Of a stretch of 22,813 nucleotides of DNA, positions 1 through 8,124 are shown piece by piece (within the stretch, counting starts at the first letter, position 1; each line of letters begins with the position of its first letter). The stretch covers positions 1 to 22,813 of the forward strand of contig CAUVYJ010000002.1 of NCBI GenBank assembly GCA_963556145.1, written 5' to 3'. The translations under genes were made by a program, and so were the position numbers. The stretch comes from Hygrocybe punicea (Eukaryota; Basidiomycota; Agaricomycetes; Agaricales; Hygrophoraceae). The notes beneath the pieces were generated by a model. That model saw only the letters and a program-made list of their open reading frames with translations. It did not search any database and was not told the DNA's origin.

Positions 1-30
1 GTTATCATCTCACAGAACAGAACAGTCTAA
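1..30 (+). pseudogene. 3' tail of zinc-finger-like reading frame (start lies upstream of window)
   Basis: The first ten codons read VIISQNRTV and stop, identical to the end of the complete reading frames at 7771-8094 and 18127-18450. The upstream part therefore very likely lies just outside the window, in a preceding copy of the large unit. Confidence 0.5.
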
Positions 31-60
31 CACCAATGAGAACTTGAGTCTATTGCTAAT

Positions 61-111
61 ATGAATCAAAAGAAAGTTGATTTTTCTATACTAGTCAAGA
101 CTATAAAGTAG
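61..111 (+). pseudogene. Degenerate coding fragment behind the zinc-finger relic, frame-broken copy
   Basis: The reading frame starts MNQKKVDF and then diverges, because this copy has five T where the copies at 8125 and 18481 have six. The missing T shifts the frame and ends it at a TAG after 16 codons. In the six-T copies the frame continues as FYTSQDYKVAIFVMSRTG. The single-base difference lies in a homopolymer, so it may be either a real polymorphism or a sequencing error. Confidence 0.3.
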
Positions 112-203
112 CTATATTTGTTATGAGCAGAACCGGAGAAGCTGGTGTTATCATCCTGTGAAGTAACATGTCACTGTCATACACTTAGCGATGTGACGAA
201 TGG

Positions 204-210
204 TATAAAT
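204..210 (+). promoter_or_regulatory. TATA box of the first satellite core
   Basis: TATAAAT lies 26 bp upstream of the 5' arm of the predicted RNA stem that starts at 230, a typical TATA-to-start distance. This first core lacks the CACGTG element found upstream of all internal cores, because the array edge falls between them. Confidence 0.4.
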
Positions 211-229
211 TGGAACGATGAGTCATGAT

Positions 230-317
230 CACTCTTGGTCTTGAACCACCATGATCTCACAGCTACACCGGTGAGATTGGAACGTTGCGGTCGATATAGC
301 CCACAGAGTGATTTTTT
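230..317 (+). ncRNA. Candidate small structured RNA with U6-like Pol III layout (first copy of array 1)
   Basis: About 81 nt between a TATA box (204-210) and a T6-GA-T7 tract (T runs 312-317 and 320-326). The ends pair: CACTCT (230-235) with AGAGTG (305-310), extended by TGG (236-238) with CC and A (301-303) around one bulged C. Inside, ATCTCAC (254-260) pairs with GTGAGAT (271-277) over a 10-nt loop, extended by CCA (249-251) with TGG (278-280) across a 2-nt bulge. TATA at about -26, a closed fold and an immediate T-run terminator are what a type 3 (external) RNA polymerase III gene would show. I cannot match it to a tRNA, 5S, U6, 7SL or RNase P RNA. A weak B-box-like GGTCGATAT exists at 289-297, but no good A box. 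The same element starts at 994, 1758, 2522, 3286, 4050 and 4814. The fold and the transcription are inferred. Confidence 0.28.
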
Positions 318-706
318 GATTTTTTTAACCGTTCCATTCATCCACACTGGCCATGTCATTCACCATGATGGTCAATACGATCTAGATGACAGACTACTCG
401 GATCCTATGACCGTTTCCATCGCGTTTCTTTCCCATGATATATTCGCGTTCGCATTGCCTCGCAGTCGTTCCCAGCCCAGCAGAGAACACTCGTTAGCAC
501 CTTTAGGCATCTCGCCTCGTTGTCTCGCAGGGGAACGTCAATTTACTGCCAGCAGCACACAGCAAGAAATACTGGTTAGCATCGGATGAAACACCGCACC
601 GCAGAAGCAAGATAACCATGGTATACTGCACCCAACTCATCCTCCGAACAAGCAGCAGACTGGCATAACAACACCAACGACCAGTTGGTAAAATTCACCG
701 ACTCGA

Positions 707-802
707 GTGACAAGTCACGTATCACTGTCACACAGTTGGTGAAATGACCAAGTCAAGTCACATGATGAGTTGGTGAGATCACCAAGTCAAGTGACAAGTC
801 AC
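707..802. repeat. 34-bp-type elements inside the satellite linker
   Basis: The linker carries elements related to the 34-bp repeats at 7517-7700: TTGGTGAAATGACCAAGTCA and a neighbour lie 34 bp apart between about 740 and 800, and a CpG-bearing version lies near 922-958. Two short dyads GTGAC-AA-GTCAC (707-718 and 791-802) occur in this stretch. Present in each linker of the arrays. Confidence 0.6.
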
Positions 803-945
803 GGTCACGATCGATCATGATTTGTGAATTGAGCTACACAGAGTAGAAGAGACGCATGCTACGATCCTGCCAAGATTCAAAGTCAGTAATAACCAATAAC
901 GAGGGTGATACCGGTCACAGAGTCGGTGAAATGACCGAGTCAGGT

Positions 946-989
946 CACGTGGCCATGTCACGAATGGTATAAATTGGAACGATGAGTCA
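946..989 (+). promoter_or_regulatory. Promoter-like module CACGTG - TATAAAT - TGAGTCA (first complete copy, array 1)
   Basis: Seen directly are an E-box/G-box CACGTG (946-951), TATAAAT (968-974) and an AP-1/Gcn4-type TGAGTCA (983-989) within 44 bp. It recurs every 764 bp. CACGTG is the classic site of bHLH factors (Cbf1/Pho4 type in fungi), and TGAGTCA that of bZIP factors such as Gcn4. The TGAGTCA lies between TATA and the predicted RNA start. Occupancy and function are inferred; six- and seven-base motifs can occur by chance, but here they are duplicated with the repeat. Confidence 0.3.
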
Positions 990-3900
990 TGATCACTCTT
1001 GGTCTTGAACCACCATGATCTCACAGCTACACCGGTGAGATTGGAACGTTGCGGTCGATATAGCCCACAGAGTGATTTTTTGATTTTTTTAACCGTTCCA
1101 TTCATCCACACTGGCCATGTCATTCACCATGATGGTCAATACGATCTAGATGACAGACTACTCGGATCCTATGACCGTTTCCATCGCGTTTCTTTCCCAT
1201 GATATATTCGCGTTCGCATTGCCTCGCAGTCGTTCCCAGCCCAGCAGAGAACACTCGTTAGCACCTTTAGGCATCTCGCCTCGTTGTCTCGCAGGGGAAC
1301 GTCAATTTACTGCCAGCAGCACACAGCAAGAAATACTGGTTAGCATCGGATGAAACACCGCACCGCAGAAGCAAGATAACCATGGTATACTGCACCCAAC
1401 TCATCCTCCGAACAAGCAGCAGACTGGCATAACAACACCAACGACCAGTTGGTAAAATTCACCGACTCGAGTGACAAGTCACGTATCACTGTCACACAGT
1501 TGGTGAAATGACCAAGTCAAGTCACATGATGAGTTGGTGAGATCACCAAGTCAAGTGACAAGTCACGGTCACGATCGATCATGATTTGTGAATTGAGCTA
1601 CACAGAGTAGAAGAGACGCATGCTACGATCCTGCCAAGATTCAAAGTCAGTAATAACCAATAACGAGGGTGATACCGGTCACAGAGTCGGTGAAATGACC
1701 GAGTCAGGTCACGTGGCCATGTCACGAATGGTATAAATTGGAACGATGAGTCATGATCACTCTTGGTCTTGAACCACCATGATCTCACAGCTACACCGGT
1801 GAGATTGGAACGTTGCGGTCGATATAGCCCACAGAGTGATTTTTTGATTTTTTTAACCGTTCCATTCATCCACACTGGCCATGTCATTCACCATGATGGT
1901 CAATACGATCTAGATGACAGACTACTCGGATCCTATGACCGTTTCCATCGCGTTTCTTTCCCATGATATATTCGCGTTCGCATTGCCTCGCAGTCGTTCC
2001 CAGCCCAGCAGAGAACACTCGTTAGCACCTTTAGGCATCTCGCCTCGTTGTCTCGCAGGGGAACGTCAATTTACTGCCAGCAGCACACAGCAAGAAATAC
2101 TGGTTAGCATCGGATGAAACACCGCACCGCAGAAGCAAGATAACCATGGTATACTGCACCCAACTCATCCTCCGAACAAGCAGCAGACTGGCATAACAAC
2201 ACCAACGACCAGTTGGTAAAATTCACCGACTCGAGTGACAAGTCACGTATCACTGTCACACAGTTGGTGAAATGACCAAGTCAAGTCACATGATGAGTTG
2301 GTGAGATCACCAAGTCAAGTGACAAGTCACGGTCACGATCGATCATGATTTGTGAATTGAGCTACACAGAGTAGAAGAGACGCATGCTACGATCCTGCCA
2401 AGATTCAAAGTCAGTAATAACCAATAACGAGGGTGATACCGGTCACAGAGTCGGTGAAATGACCGAGTCAGGTCACGTGGCCATGTCACGAATGGTATAA
2501 ATTGGAACGATGAGTCATGATCACTCTTGGTCTTGAACCACCATGATCTCACAGCTACACCGGTGAGATTGGAACGTTGCGGTCGATATAGCCCACAGAG
2601 TGATTTTTTGATTTTTTTAACCGTTCCATTCATCCACACTGGCCATGTCATTCACCATGATGGTCAATACGATCTAGATGACAGACTACTCGGATCCTAT
2701 GACCGTTTCCATCGCGTTTCTTTCCCATGATATATTCGCGTTCGCATTGCCTCGCAGTCGTTCCCAGCCCAGCAGAGAACACTCGTTAGCACCTTTAGGC
2801 ATCTCGCCTCGTTGTCTCGCAGGGGAACGTCAATTTACTGCCAGCAGCACACAGCAAGAAATACTGGTTAGCATCGGATGAAACACCGCACCGCAGAAGC
2901 AAGATAACCATGGTATACTGCACCCAACTCATCCTCCGAACAAGCAGCAGACTGGCATAACAACACCAACGACCAGTTGGTAAAATTCACCGACTCGAGT
3001 GACAAGTCACGTATCACTGTCACACAGTTGGTGAAATGACCAAGTCAAGTCACATGATGAGTTGGTGAGATCACCAAGTCAAGTGACAAGTCACGGTCAC
3101 GATCGATCATGATTTGTGAATTGAGCTACACAGAGTAGAAGAGACGCATGCTACGATCCTGCCAAGATTCAAAGTCAGTAATAACCAATAACGAGGGTGA
3201 TACCGGTCACAGAGTCGGTGAAATGACCGAGTCAGGTCACGTGGCCATGTCACGAATGGTATAAATTGGAACGATGAGTCATGATCACTCTTGGTCTTGA
3301 ACCACCATGATCTCACAGCTACACCGGTGAGATTGGAACGTTGCGGTCGATATAGCCCACAGAGTGATTTTTTGATTTTTTTAACCGTTCCATTCATCCA
3401 CACTGGCCATGTCATTCACCATGATGGTCAATACGATCTAGATGACAGACTACTCGGATCCTATGACCGTTTCCATCGCGTTTCTTTCCCATGATATATT
3501 CGCGTTCGCATTGCCTCGCAGTCGTTCCCAGCCCAGCAGAGAACACTCGTTAGCACCTTTAGGCATCTCGCCTCGTTGTCTCGCAGGGGAACGTCAATTT
3601 ACTGCCAGCAGCACACAGCAAGAAATACTGGTTAGCATCGGATGAAACACCGCACCGCAGAAGCAAGATAACCATGGTATACTGCACCCAACTCATCCTC
3701 CGAACAAGCAGCAGACTGGCATAACAACACCAACGACCAGTTGGTAAAATTCACCGACTCGAGTGACAAGTCACGTATCACTGTCACACAGTTGGTGAAA
3801 TGACCAAGTCAAGTCACATGATGAGTTGGTGAGATCACCAAGTCAAGTGACAAGTCACGGTCACGATCGATCATGATTTGTGAATTGAGCTACACAGAGT

Positions 3901-5115
3901 AGAAGAGACGCATGCTACGATCCTGCCAAGATTCAAAGTCAGTAATAACCAATAACGAGGGTGATACCGGTCACAGAGTCGGTGAAATGACCGAGTCAGG
4001 TCACGTGGCCATGTCACGAATGGTATAAATTGGAACGATGAGTCATGATCACTCTTGGTCTTGAACCACCATGATCTCACAGCTACACCGGTGAGATTGG
4101 AACGTTGCGGTCGATATAGCCCACAGAGTGATTTTTTGATTTTTTTAACCGTTCCATTCATCCACACTGGCCATGTCATTCACCATGATGGTCAATACGA
4201 TCTAGATGACAGACTACTCGGATCCTATGACCGTTTCCATCGCGTTTCTTTCCCATGATATATTCGCGTTCGCATTGCCTCGCAGTCGTTCCCAGCCCAG
4301 CAGAGAACACTCGTTAGCACCTTTAGGCATCTCGCCTCGTTGTCTCGCAGGGGAACGTCAATTTACTGCCAGCAGCACACAGCAAGAAATACTGGTTAGC
4401 ATCGGATGAAACACCGCACCGCAGAAGCAAGATAACCATGGTATACTGCACCCAACTCATCCTCCGAACAAGCAGCAGACTGGCATAACAACACCAACGA
4501 CCAGTTGGTAAAATTCACCGACTCGAGTGACAAGTCACGTATCACTGTCACACAGTTGGTGAAATGACCAAGTCAAGTCACATGATGAGTTGGTGAGATC
4601 ACCAAGTCAAGTGACAAGTCACGGTCACGATCGATCATGATTTGTGAATTGAGCTACACAGAGTAGAAGAGACGCATGCTACGATCCTGCCAAGATTCAA
4701 AGTCAGTAATAACCAATAACGAGGGTGATACCGGTCACAGAGTCGGTGAAATGACCGAGTCAGGTCACGTGGCCATGTCACGAATGGTATAAATTGGAAC
4801 GATGAGTCATGATCACTCTTGGTCTTGAACCACCATGATCTCACAGCTACACCGGTGAGATTGGAACGTTGCGGTCGATATAGCCCACAGAGTGATTTTT
4901 TGATTTTTTTAACCGTTCCATTCATCCACACTGGCCATGTCATTCACCATGATGGTCAATACGATCTAGATGACAGACTACTCGGATCCTATGACCGTTT
5001 CCATCGCGTTTCTTTCCCATGATATATTCGCGTTCGCATTGCCTCGCAGTCGTTCCCAGCCCAGCAGAGAACACTCGTTAGCACCTTTAGGCATCTCGCC
5101 TAATAATCTACTCCT

Positions 5116-5136
5116 CGGATCCCGGGGCGGGATCCG
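5116..5136. repeat. GC-rich palindrome at the right edge of array 1
   Basis: CGGATCCCG (5116-5124) and its exact reverse complement CGGGATCCG (5128-5136) are separated by GGG. It sits 15 bp after the last satellite base and holds the last CpGs before a long CpG-free tract. It could form a hairpin or mark an old recombination junction. Confidence 0.7.
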
Positions 5137-5600
5137 GGACAAGGACAAGGACAAGGACAAGGATTGGTAAGCAATTTTGGACAAGGAATTTCCTTTTTGA
5201 GAACCTTAGAGGATTTTGGACAAGGAATTTGGACAAGGAGTTGCCTGTTTGGGAACCTATGGACAAGGACAAGGACAAGGACAAGGACAAGGACAAGGAA
5301 TTAGAGTTTGGACAAGGATTTTGGACAAGGATTTTGGACAAGGACAAGGACAAGGACAAGGATTTAGAGTTTGGACAAGGAATTTGGACAAGGACAAGGA
5401 CAAGGACAAGGACAAGGATTCTGGACAAGGAATTTGGACAAGGAATTTGGACAAGGACAAGGATTCTGGACAAGGATTTTGGACAAGGACAAGGACTTTG
5501 GACAAGGACAAGGACAAGGACAAGGAATCTGGACAAGGAATCTGGACAAGGAATCTGGACAAGGAATCTGGACAAGGACAAGGACAAGAACCAGGCTAAG
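5137..5600 (+). repeat. GGACAA simple-repeat block
   Basis: Runs of GGACAA mixed with GGAATTT, GGATTTT and GGAATCT variants, giving 6-bp and 13-bp periods. The block is open in several frames on both strands, giving DKDKDK, GQGQGQ and SLSLSL products, which marks it as a low-complexity repeat and not a gene. The + strand is strongly richer in G than C, and there is no CpG. Confidence 0.92.
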
Positions 5601-7035
5601 GGGGGGGGATCTTGGGCAAGTATTTCAGTCATGTGGGGGGGATCTTTGGGGAGTATTATGAGCAAGTATTTGGGTCATGTGGGGGGATCTGTGGGGGGCA
5701 TTGTGGGCAAGCATTTGGGACATGTTGGGGGATCTTTGGGGGGCATTTTGGGCAAGCATTTCAGTCATGTGGGGGGATCTTTGAGAGGCATTTGAGTGAT
5801 GTGGGGGGATCTTTCAGGGGCATTTTGGACAAGTATTTGGGACATCAAGGGGGATCTTTGGGGGGCATTTTAGGCAAGCATTTCAGTCATGTGGGGGGAT
5901 CTTTGGGAGGCATTTGAGTGATGTAGGGAGATCTTTCAGGGGCATTTTGGGCCAGCATTTGGGTCATGTGGGGGGATCTTTGGGGAGCATTGTGGGCAAG
6001 TATTTGGGACATCAAGGGGGATCTTTGGGGGTTATTTGAGTGATGTGGGGGGGATCTTTCAGGGGCATTTTGGACAAATATTTGGGACATCAAGGGGGAT
6101 CTTTGGAGGGCATTTTGGGCAAGCATTTCAGTCATGTGGGGGGATCTTTGGGAGGCATTTGAGTGATGTAGGGGGATCTTTCAGGGGCATTTTGGGTCAG
6201 CATTTAGAACATGTGGGGGGATCTTTGGGGAGCATTGTGGGCAAGTATTTGGGACATCAAGGGGGATCTTTGGGGGTTATTTGAGTGATGTGGGGGGGAT
6301 CTTTCAGGGGCATTTTGGACAAATATTTGGGACATCAAGGGGGATCTTTGGAGGGCATTTTGGGCAAGCATTTCAGTCATGTGGGGGGATCTTTGGGAGG
6401 CATTTGAGTGATGTAGGGGGATCTTTCAGGGGCATTTTGGGTCAGCATTTAGAACATGTGGGGGGATCTTTGGGGAGCATTGTGGGCAAGCCTTTGAGAC
6501 ATCAAGGGGGATCTTTGGGGGGCATTTTGGGCAAGTATCTAAGTCATGTGGGGGGCATTGTGGGCAAGTTTTTGGATTATGTGGGGGGCTCTTTCAGGGG
6601 CATTTTGGGCATGTATTTGGGATATGTGGGGGGATCTTTCAGGGGCATTTTGGACAAGTATTTTGGACATGTTGGGGGATCTTTGGAGGGCATTTTGGGC
6701 AAGTATCTGAGTCATGTGGGGGGCATTGGAGGCAAGTATTTGGGACATGTGGGGGATCCTTCAGGGACATTTTGGTCAAACATTTGGGACATGAAAGGGG
6801 ATCTTTTGAGGCATTTTGGGTAAGTATCTGAGTCATGTGGGGGGATCTTTGGAGGACATTTTGGGCAAGTAGTTGGGAGATGTGGGGGCATTGGGGGCAA
6901 GTATTTAGGACATGTGAGGGGTTCTTTCAGGGGAATTTTGGGCAAGTATCTGAATCATGTGGGGGGCATTGAGGGCAAGCACTTGGGACATGTGGGGGGA
7001 TCTTTAAGGGGCATTTTAGTCATGTGGAAGTTCTT
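5600..7035 (+). repeat. G-rich minisatellite, basic period about 45 bp
   Basis: Degenerate tandem units with the pattern GTGGGGGGATCTTT, then a G run, CATTTTGGG, CAAGTATTTGGG and ACAT; some units are shortened. Each unit has four G tracts on the + strand and few C, and the block has no CpG. Units decay towards the right end. Because 45 is a multiple of three, long glycine-rich frames remain open (for example 6281-6823), but they follow the repeat and show no independent coding sign. The skew and the G tracts would favour quadruplex or R-loop formation if the + strand is the non-template strand; this is inferred. Confidence 0.92.
5791..6490 (+). repeat. About 245-bp higher-order repeat inside the minisatellite
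   Basis: The stretch from about 5965 to 6245 is repeated identically with an offset of 245 bp, up to 6490, where the copies diverge (TATTTGG against CCTTTGAG). A third, slightly diverged copy precedes them from about 5791. The same arrangement is present in the second large unit, so it predates duplication of the large unit. Confidence 0.8.
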
Positions 7036-7105
7036 GGGCAAGTCCTTTAGAGAAGCACTATAGAATAACATGTGATTCCTCCCCATACATTCTGGATAAC
7101 AATTC

Positions 7106-7125
7106 AAAAAAAAAAAAAAAAAAAA
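7106..7125 (+). repeat. Poly-A tract (20 A)
   Basis: Twenty A flanked by AATTC and TTCC, at the switch from decayed minisatellite to AT-rich DNA. The second large unit has 19 A here. It could be a retroposon tail, but I see no element body or target-site duplication to support that. Confidence 0.85.
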
Positions 7126-7500
7126 TTCCAAAATATAAATAACATACAGCTCCAACAACACTTTATTACCAAGGAACTTAATCAATGTCAATAGCTCCTG
7201 CATTTGAACTTGGTCAATTCACATGATTGCTGTCTTTTATAAAATTCTCTTATTTAATATCTGACAAATAGCACATATTTATACTTAAAACTATATAGCA
7301 GATGAACATATAATTCATAATAATACCAAACATCTTTCAAATGTACACAAAGCAATTATATTTTATAGTTTAATGCAGTTTGAAGACTTGACATTACAGT
7401 TATTATATTATTATAACACTGATACAAGTAAAGCAGTGAAAAGGTTGTCAAATTCACAACTCAAATAATAGATGACTGGTGACAGTCATGATGATATTAC
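7126..7500. other. AT-rich spacer with no recognisable gene
   Basis: About 375 bp of AT-rich DNA without CpG, tandem structure or a convincing reading frame. The only structure I see is a perfect inverted repeat near its right end. Confidence 0.6.
7472..7489. repeat. Short perfect inverted repeat
   Basis: ATGACTG and CAGTCAT flank GTGA (7-bp arms, 4-nt loop). It lies just before the 34-bp repeat cluster and uses the same TGAC/GTCA vocabulary. Confidence 0.6.
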
Positions 7501-7516
7501 CAACTCAAATCACATT

Positions 7517-7700
7517 ACTCAAGTCACATGTCACAGTCACACACTTGGTAAAATCACCAAGTCAAGTCACATGACCAGTTGGTTAAATCACCAAGTCAAG
7601 TCACATGACTAGTTGGTAAAATCACCAAGTCAGGTCACCTGACCACTTGGTGATTTCACCAAGTCAAGTCACATGTCCAAGTCACATGATTGGCTAAATC
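7517..7700. repeat. 34-bp tandem repeat cluster, CpG-free version
   Basis: The word CACCAAGTCA recurs at 7555, 7589, 7623 and (as CACCAAGTCA) 7657, an exact 34-bp period. Each unit combines CACCAAGT with an imperfect reverse complement ACTTGGTA or ACTTGGTG. The unit around 7622-7653 is a near-palindrome, with TCACCAAGT and ACTTGGTGA as outer arms and CAGGT and ACCTG as inner arms. Related elements, some with CpG, lie in the satellite linker and at the left flank of each array. Confidence 0.85.
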
Positions 7701-7770
7701 AGGTAACATGACTTGATCTCTCTTAATCTCTTACCACCATCATCTCATATTCCAACTTTGCTTTATTATC

Positions 7771-8094
7771 ATGCCTTCCTGTACCAATTGTAATTTGGAG
7801 TTTCCTACTATGGGACAAAGAGATCATCACTATAGACAATGCAAGGGAGAAGTTCAAATAACTTACATTAATGGGGTTTTTACATTGCAGGCAGGAGTTG
7901 ATGGGAGATTTATATGTCAATGTAGTCATCCTAAATGTCCCAAGCCTTTTACCACCATTGGAGGTCTTCAAAAGCATGTTAAAAAGGTTCAGCTGCCATG
8001 GATGCCTAGAGTTGGGGTAGACAATCCAGTCAATGATCAGGCTGAAGTCCAGGCTGAAGTGCCAGTTATCATCTCACAGAACAGAACAGTCTAA
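7771..8094 (+). CDS. Short zinc-finger-like protein, probably a relic of a larger gene
   Basis: A 107-codon frame opening with ATG after a CT-rich leader. Residues C4, C7, H20 and C24 form a C-x2-C-x12-H-x3-C finger. C51, C56 and H69 give a C-x4-C-x12-H half finger, but no histidine or cysteine follows at the expected +3 to +5, so the second finger looks incomplete or interrupted. The remainder (QLPWMPRVG to QNRTV) has no feature beyond an AEVQAEV duplication. Paired fingers of this style are common in proteins of fungal, especially basidiomycete, multicopy and transposon-linked families; placing it there is inference. A CTAAC (8091-8095) followed by AG at 8111-8112 could serve an intron from GTAGAC at 8017, in phase with the fragment at 8125. 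That would join both parts, but the signals are weak. The frame is identical at 18127-18450 and contains no CpG. Confidence 0.42.
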   Translation: MPSCTNCNLEFPTMGQRDHHYRQCKGEVQITYINGVFTLQAGVDGRFICQCSHPKCPKPFTTIGGLQKHVKKVQLPWMPRVGVDNPVNDQAEVQAEVPVIISQNRTV

Positions 8095-8124
8095 CACCAA
8101 TGAGAACTTGAGTCTATTGCTAAT

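Larger units (their letters stand above)
196..5101. repeat. 764-bp satellite array 1 (6.42 copies)
   Basis: Perfectly regular 764-bp tandem repeats; the TATA-bearing phase recurs at 204, 968, 1732, 2496, 3260, 4024 and 4788. I found no differences between copies where I compared them. The array begins inside a 34-bp-type element (left flank ...ATGTG, internal copies ...ATGTC, then ACGAATGG). It ends after CATCTCGCCT, where internal copies continue with CGTTGTCTCG. Both ends therefore lie in a 321-bp core (197-517 in the first copy), separated by a 443-bp linker (518-960): seven cores and six linkers. Each unit has 40 CpG. Short reading frames of 67 to 102 codons occur on both strands in every copy but show no recognisable domain, and one lacks an ATG, so I do not call them genes. 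Confidence 0.97.
1..8064. repeat. Large higher-order repeat unit, copy 1
   Basis: First copy of a nested repeat unit; its first bases recur at 8065 and 18421. It holds, in order, the tail of a zinc-finger relic, a 764-bp satellite array, a GC-rich palindrome, a GGACAA simple repeat, a G-rich minisatellite, a poly-A tract, AT-rich DNA, 34-bp repeats and the body of the zinc-finger relic. The left edge is only the window edge, so the true phase of the unit is unknown. Compared with copy 2 it has three fewer 764-bp satellites, one T fewer in a T run near 80-85 and one A more in the poly-A tract. I saw no other differences in the stretches I compared. Confidence 0.9.

Noticed and set aside
230..317. 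tRNA gene
   Set aside because: The closing stem and a GGTCGATAT stretch are suggestive, but there is no good A box, no consensus B box and no cloverleaf with an anticodon arm that I can build.
235..438. Repeated 67-codon + strand frame in each satellite
   Set aside because: It begins with TTG and has no internal ATG, overlaps the predicted RNA and its T tracts, and shows no domain or codon signal; its conservation follows from repeat homogenisation.
386..589. ATG-initiated 67-codon + strand frame in each satellite
   Set aside because: No recognisable domain or signal peptide, and the last copy of each array is cut and runs into simple repeat. Not enough to call a gene, although an unknown micropeptide cannot be excluded.
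518..960. Linker as an inserted transposon between cores
   Set aside because: The ends show no terminal inverted repeats, and no clear target-site duplication is visible at the core borders.
815..1123. 102-codon minus-strand frame in each satellite
   Set aside because: It spans the core-linker junction, is shortened to 60 codons at the array edge, overlaps the structured segment antisense and has no known motif.
196..5101. CRISPR array or other prokaryotic repeat system
   Set aside because: There are no short repeats separated by unique spacers; all units are identical 764-bp blocks.
5229..5795. 188-codon frame rich in DK repeats and its minus-strand counterparts
   Set aside because: Produced by the GGACAA repeat, which is open in several frames on both strands.
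6281..6823. 180-codon glycine-rich frame
   Set aside because: It follows the 45-bp minisatellite, whose period is a multiple of three; it begins with TTG, and parallel frames exist.
7106..7125. SINE or LINE tail
   Set aside because: Poly-A is present, but there is no upstream element body, Pol III boxes or flanking target-site duplication.
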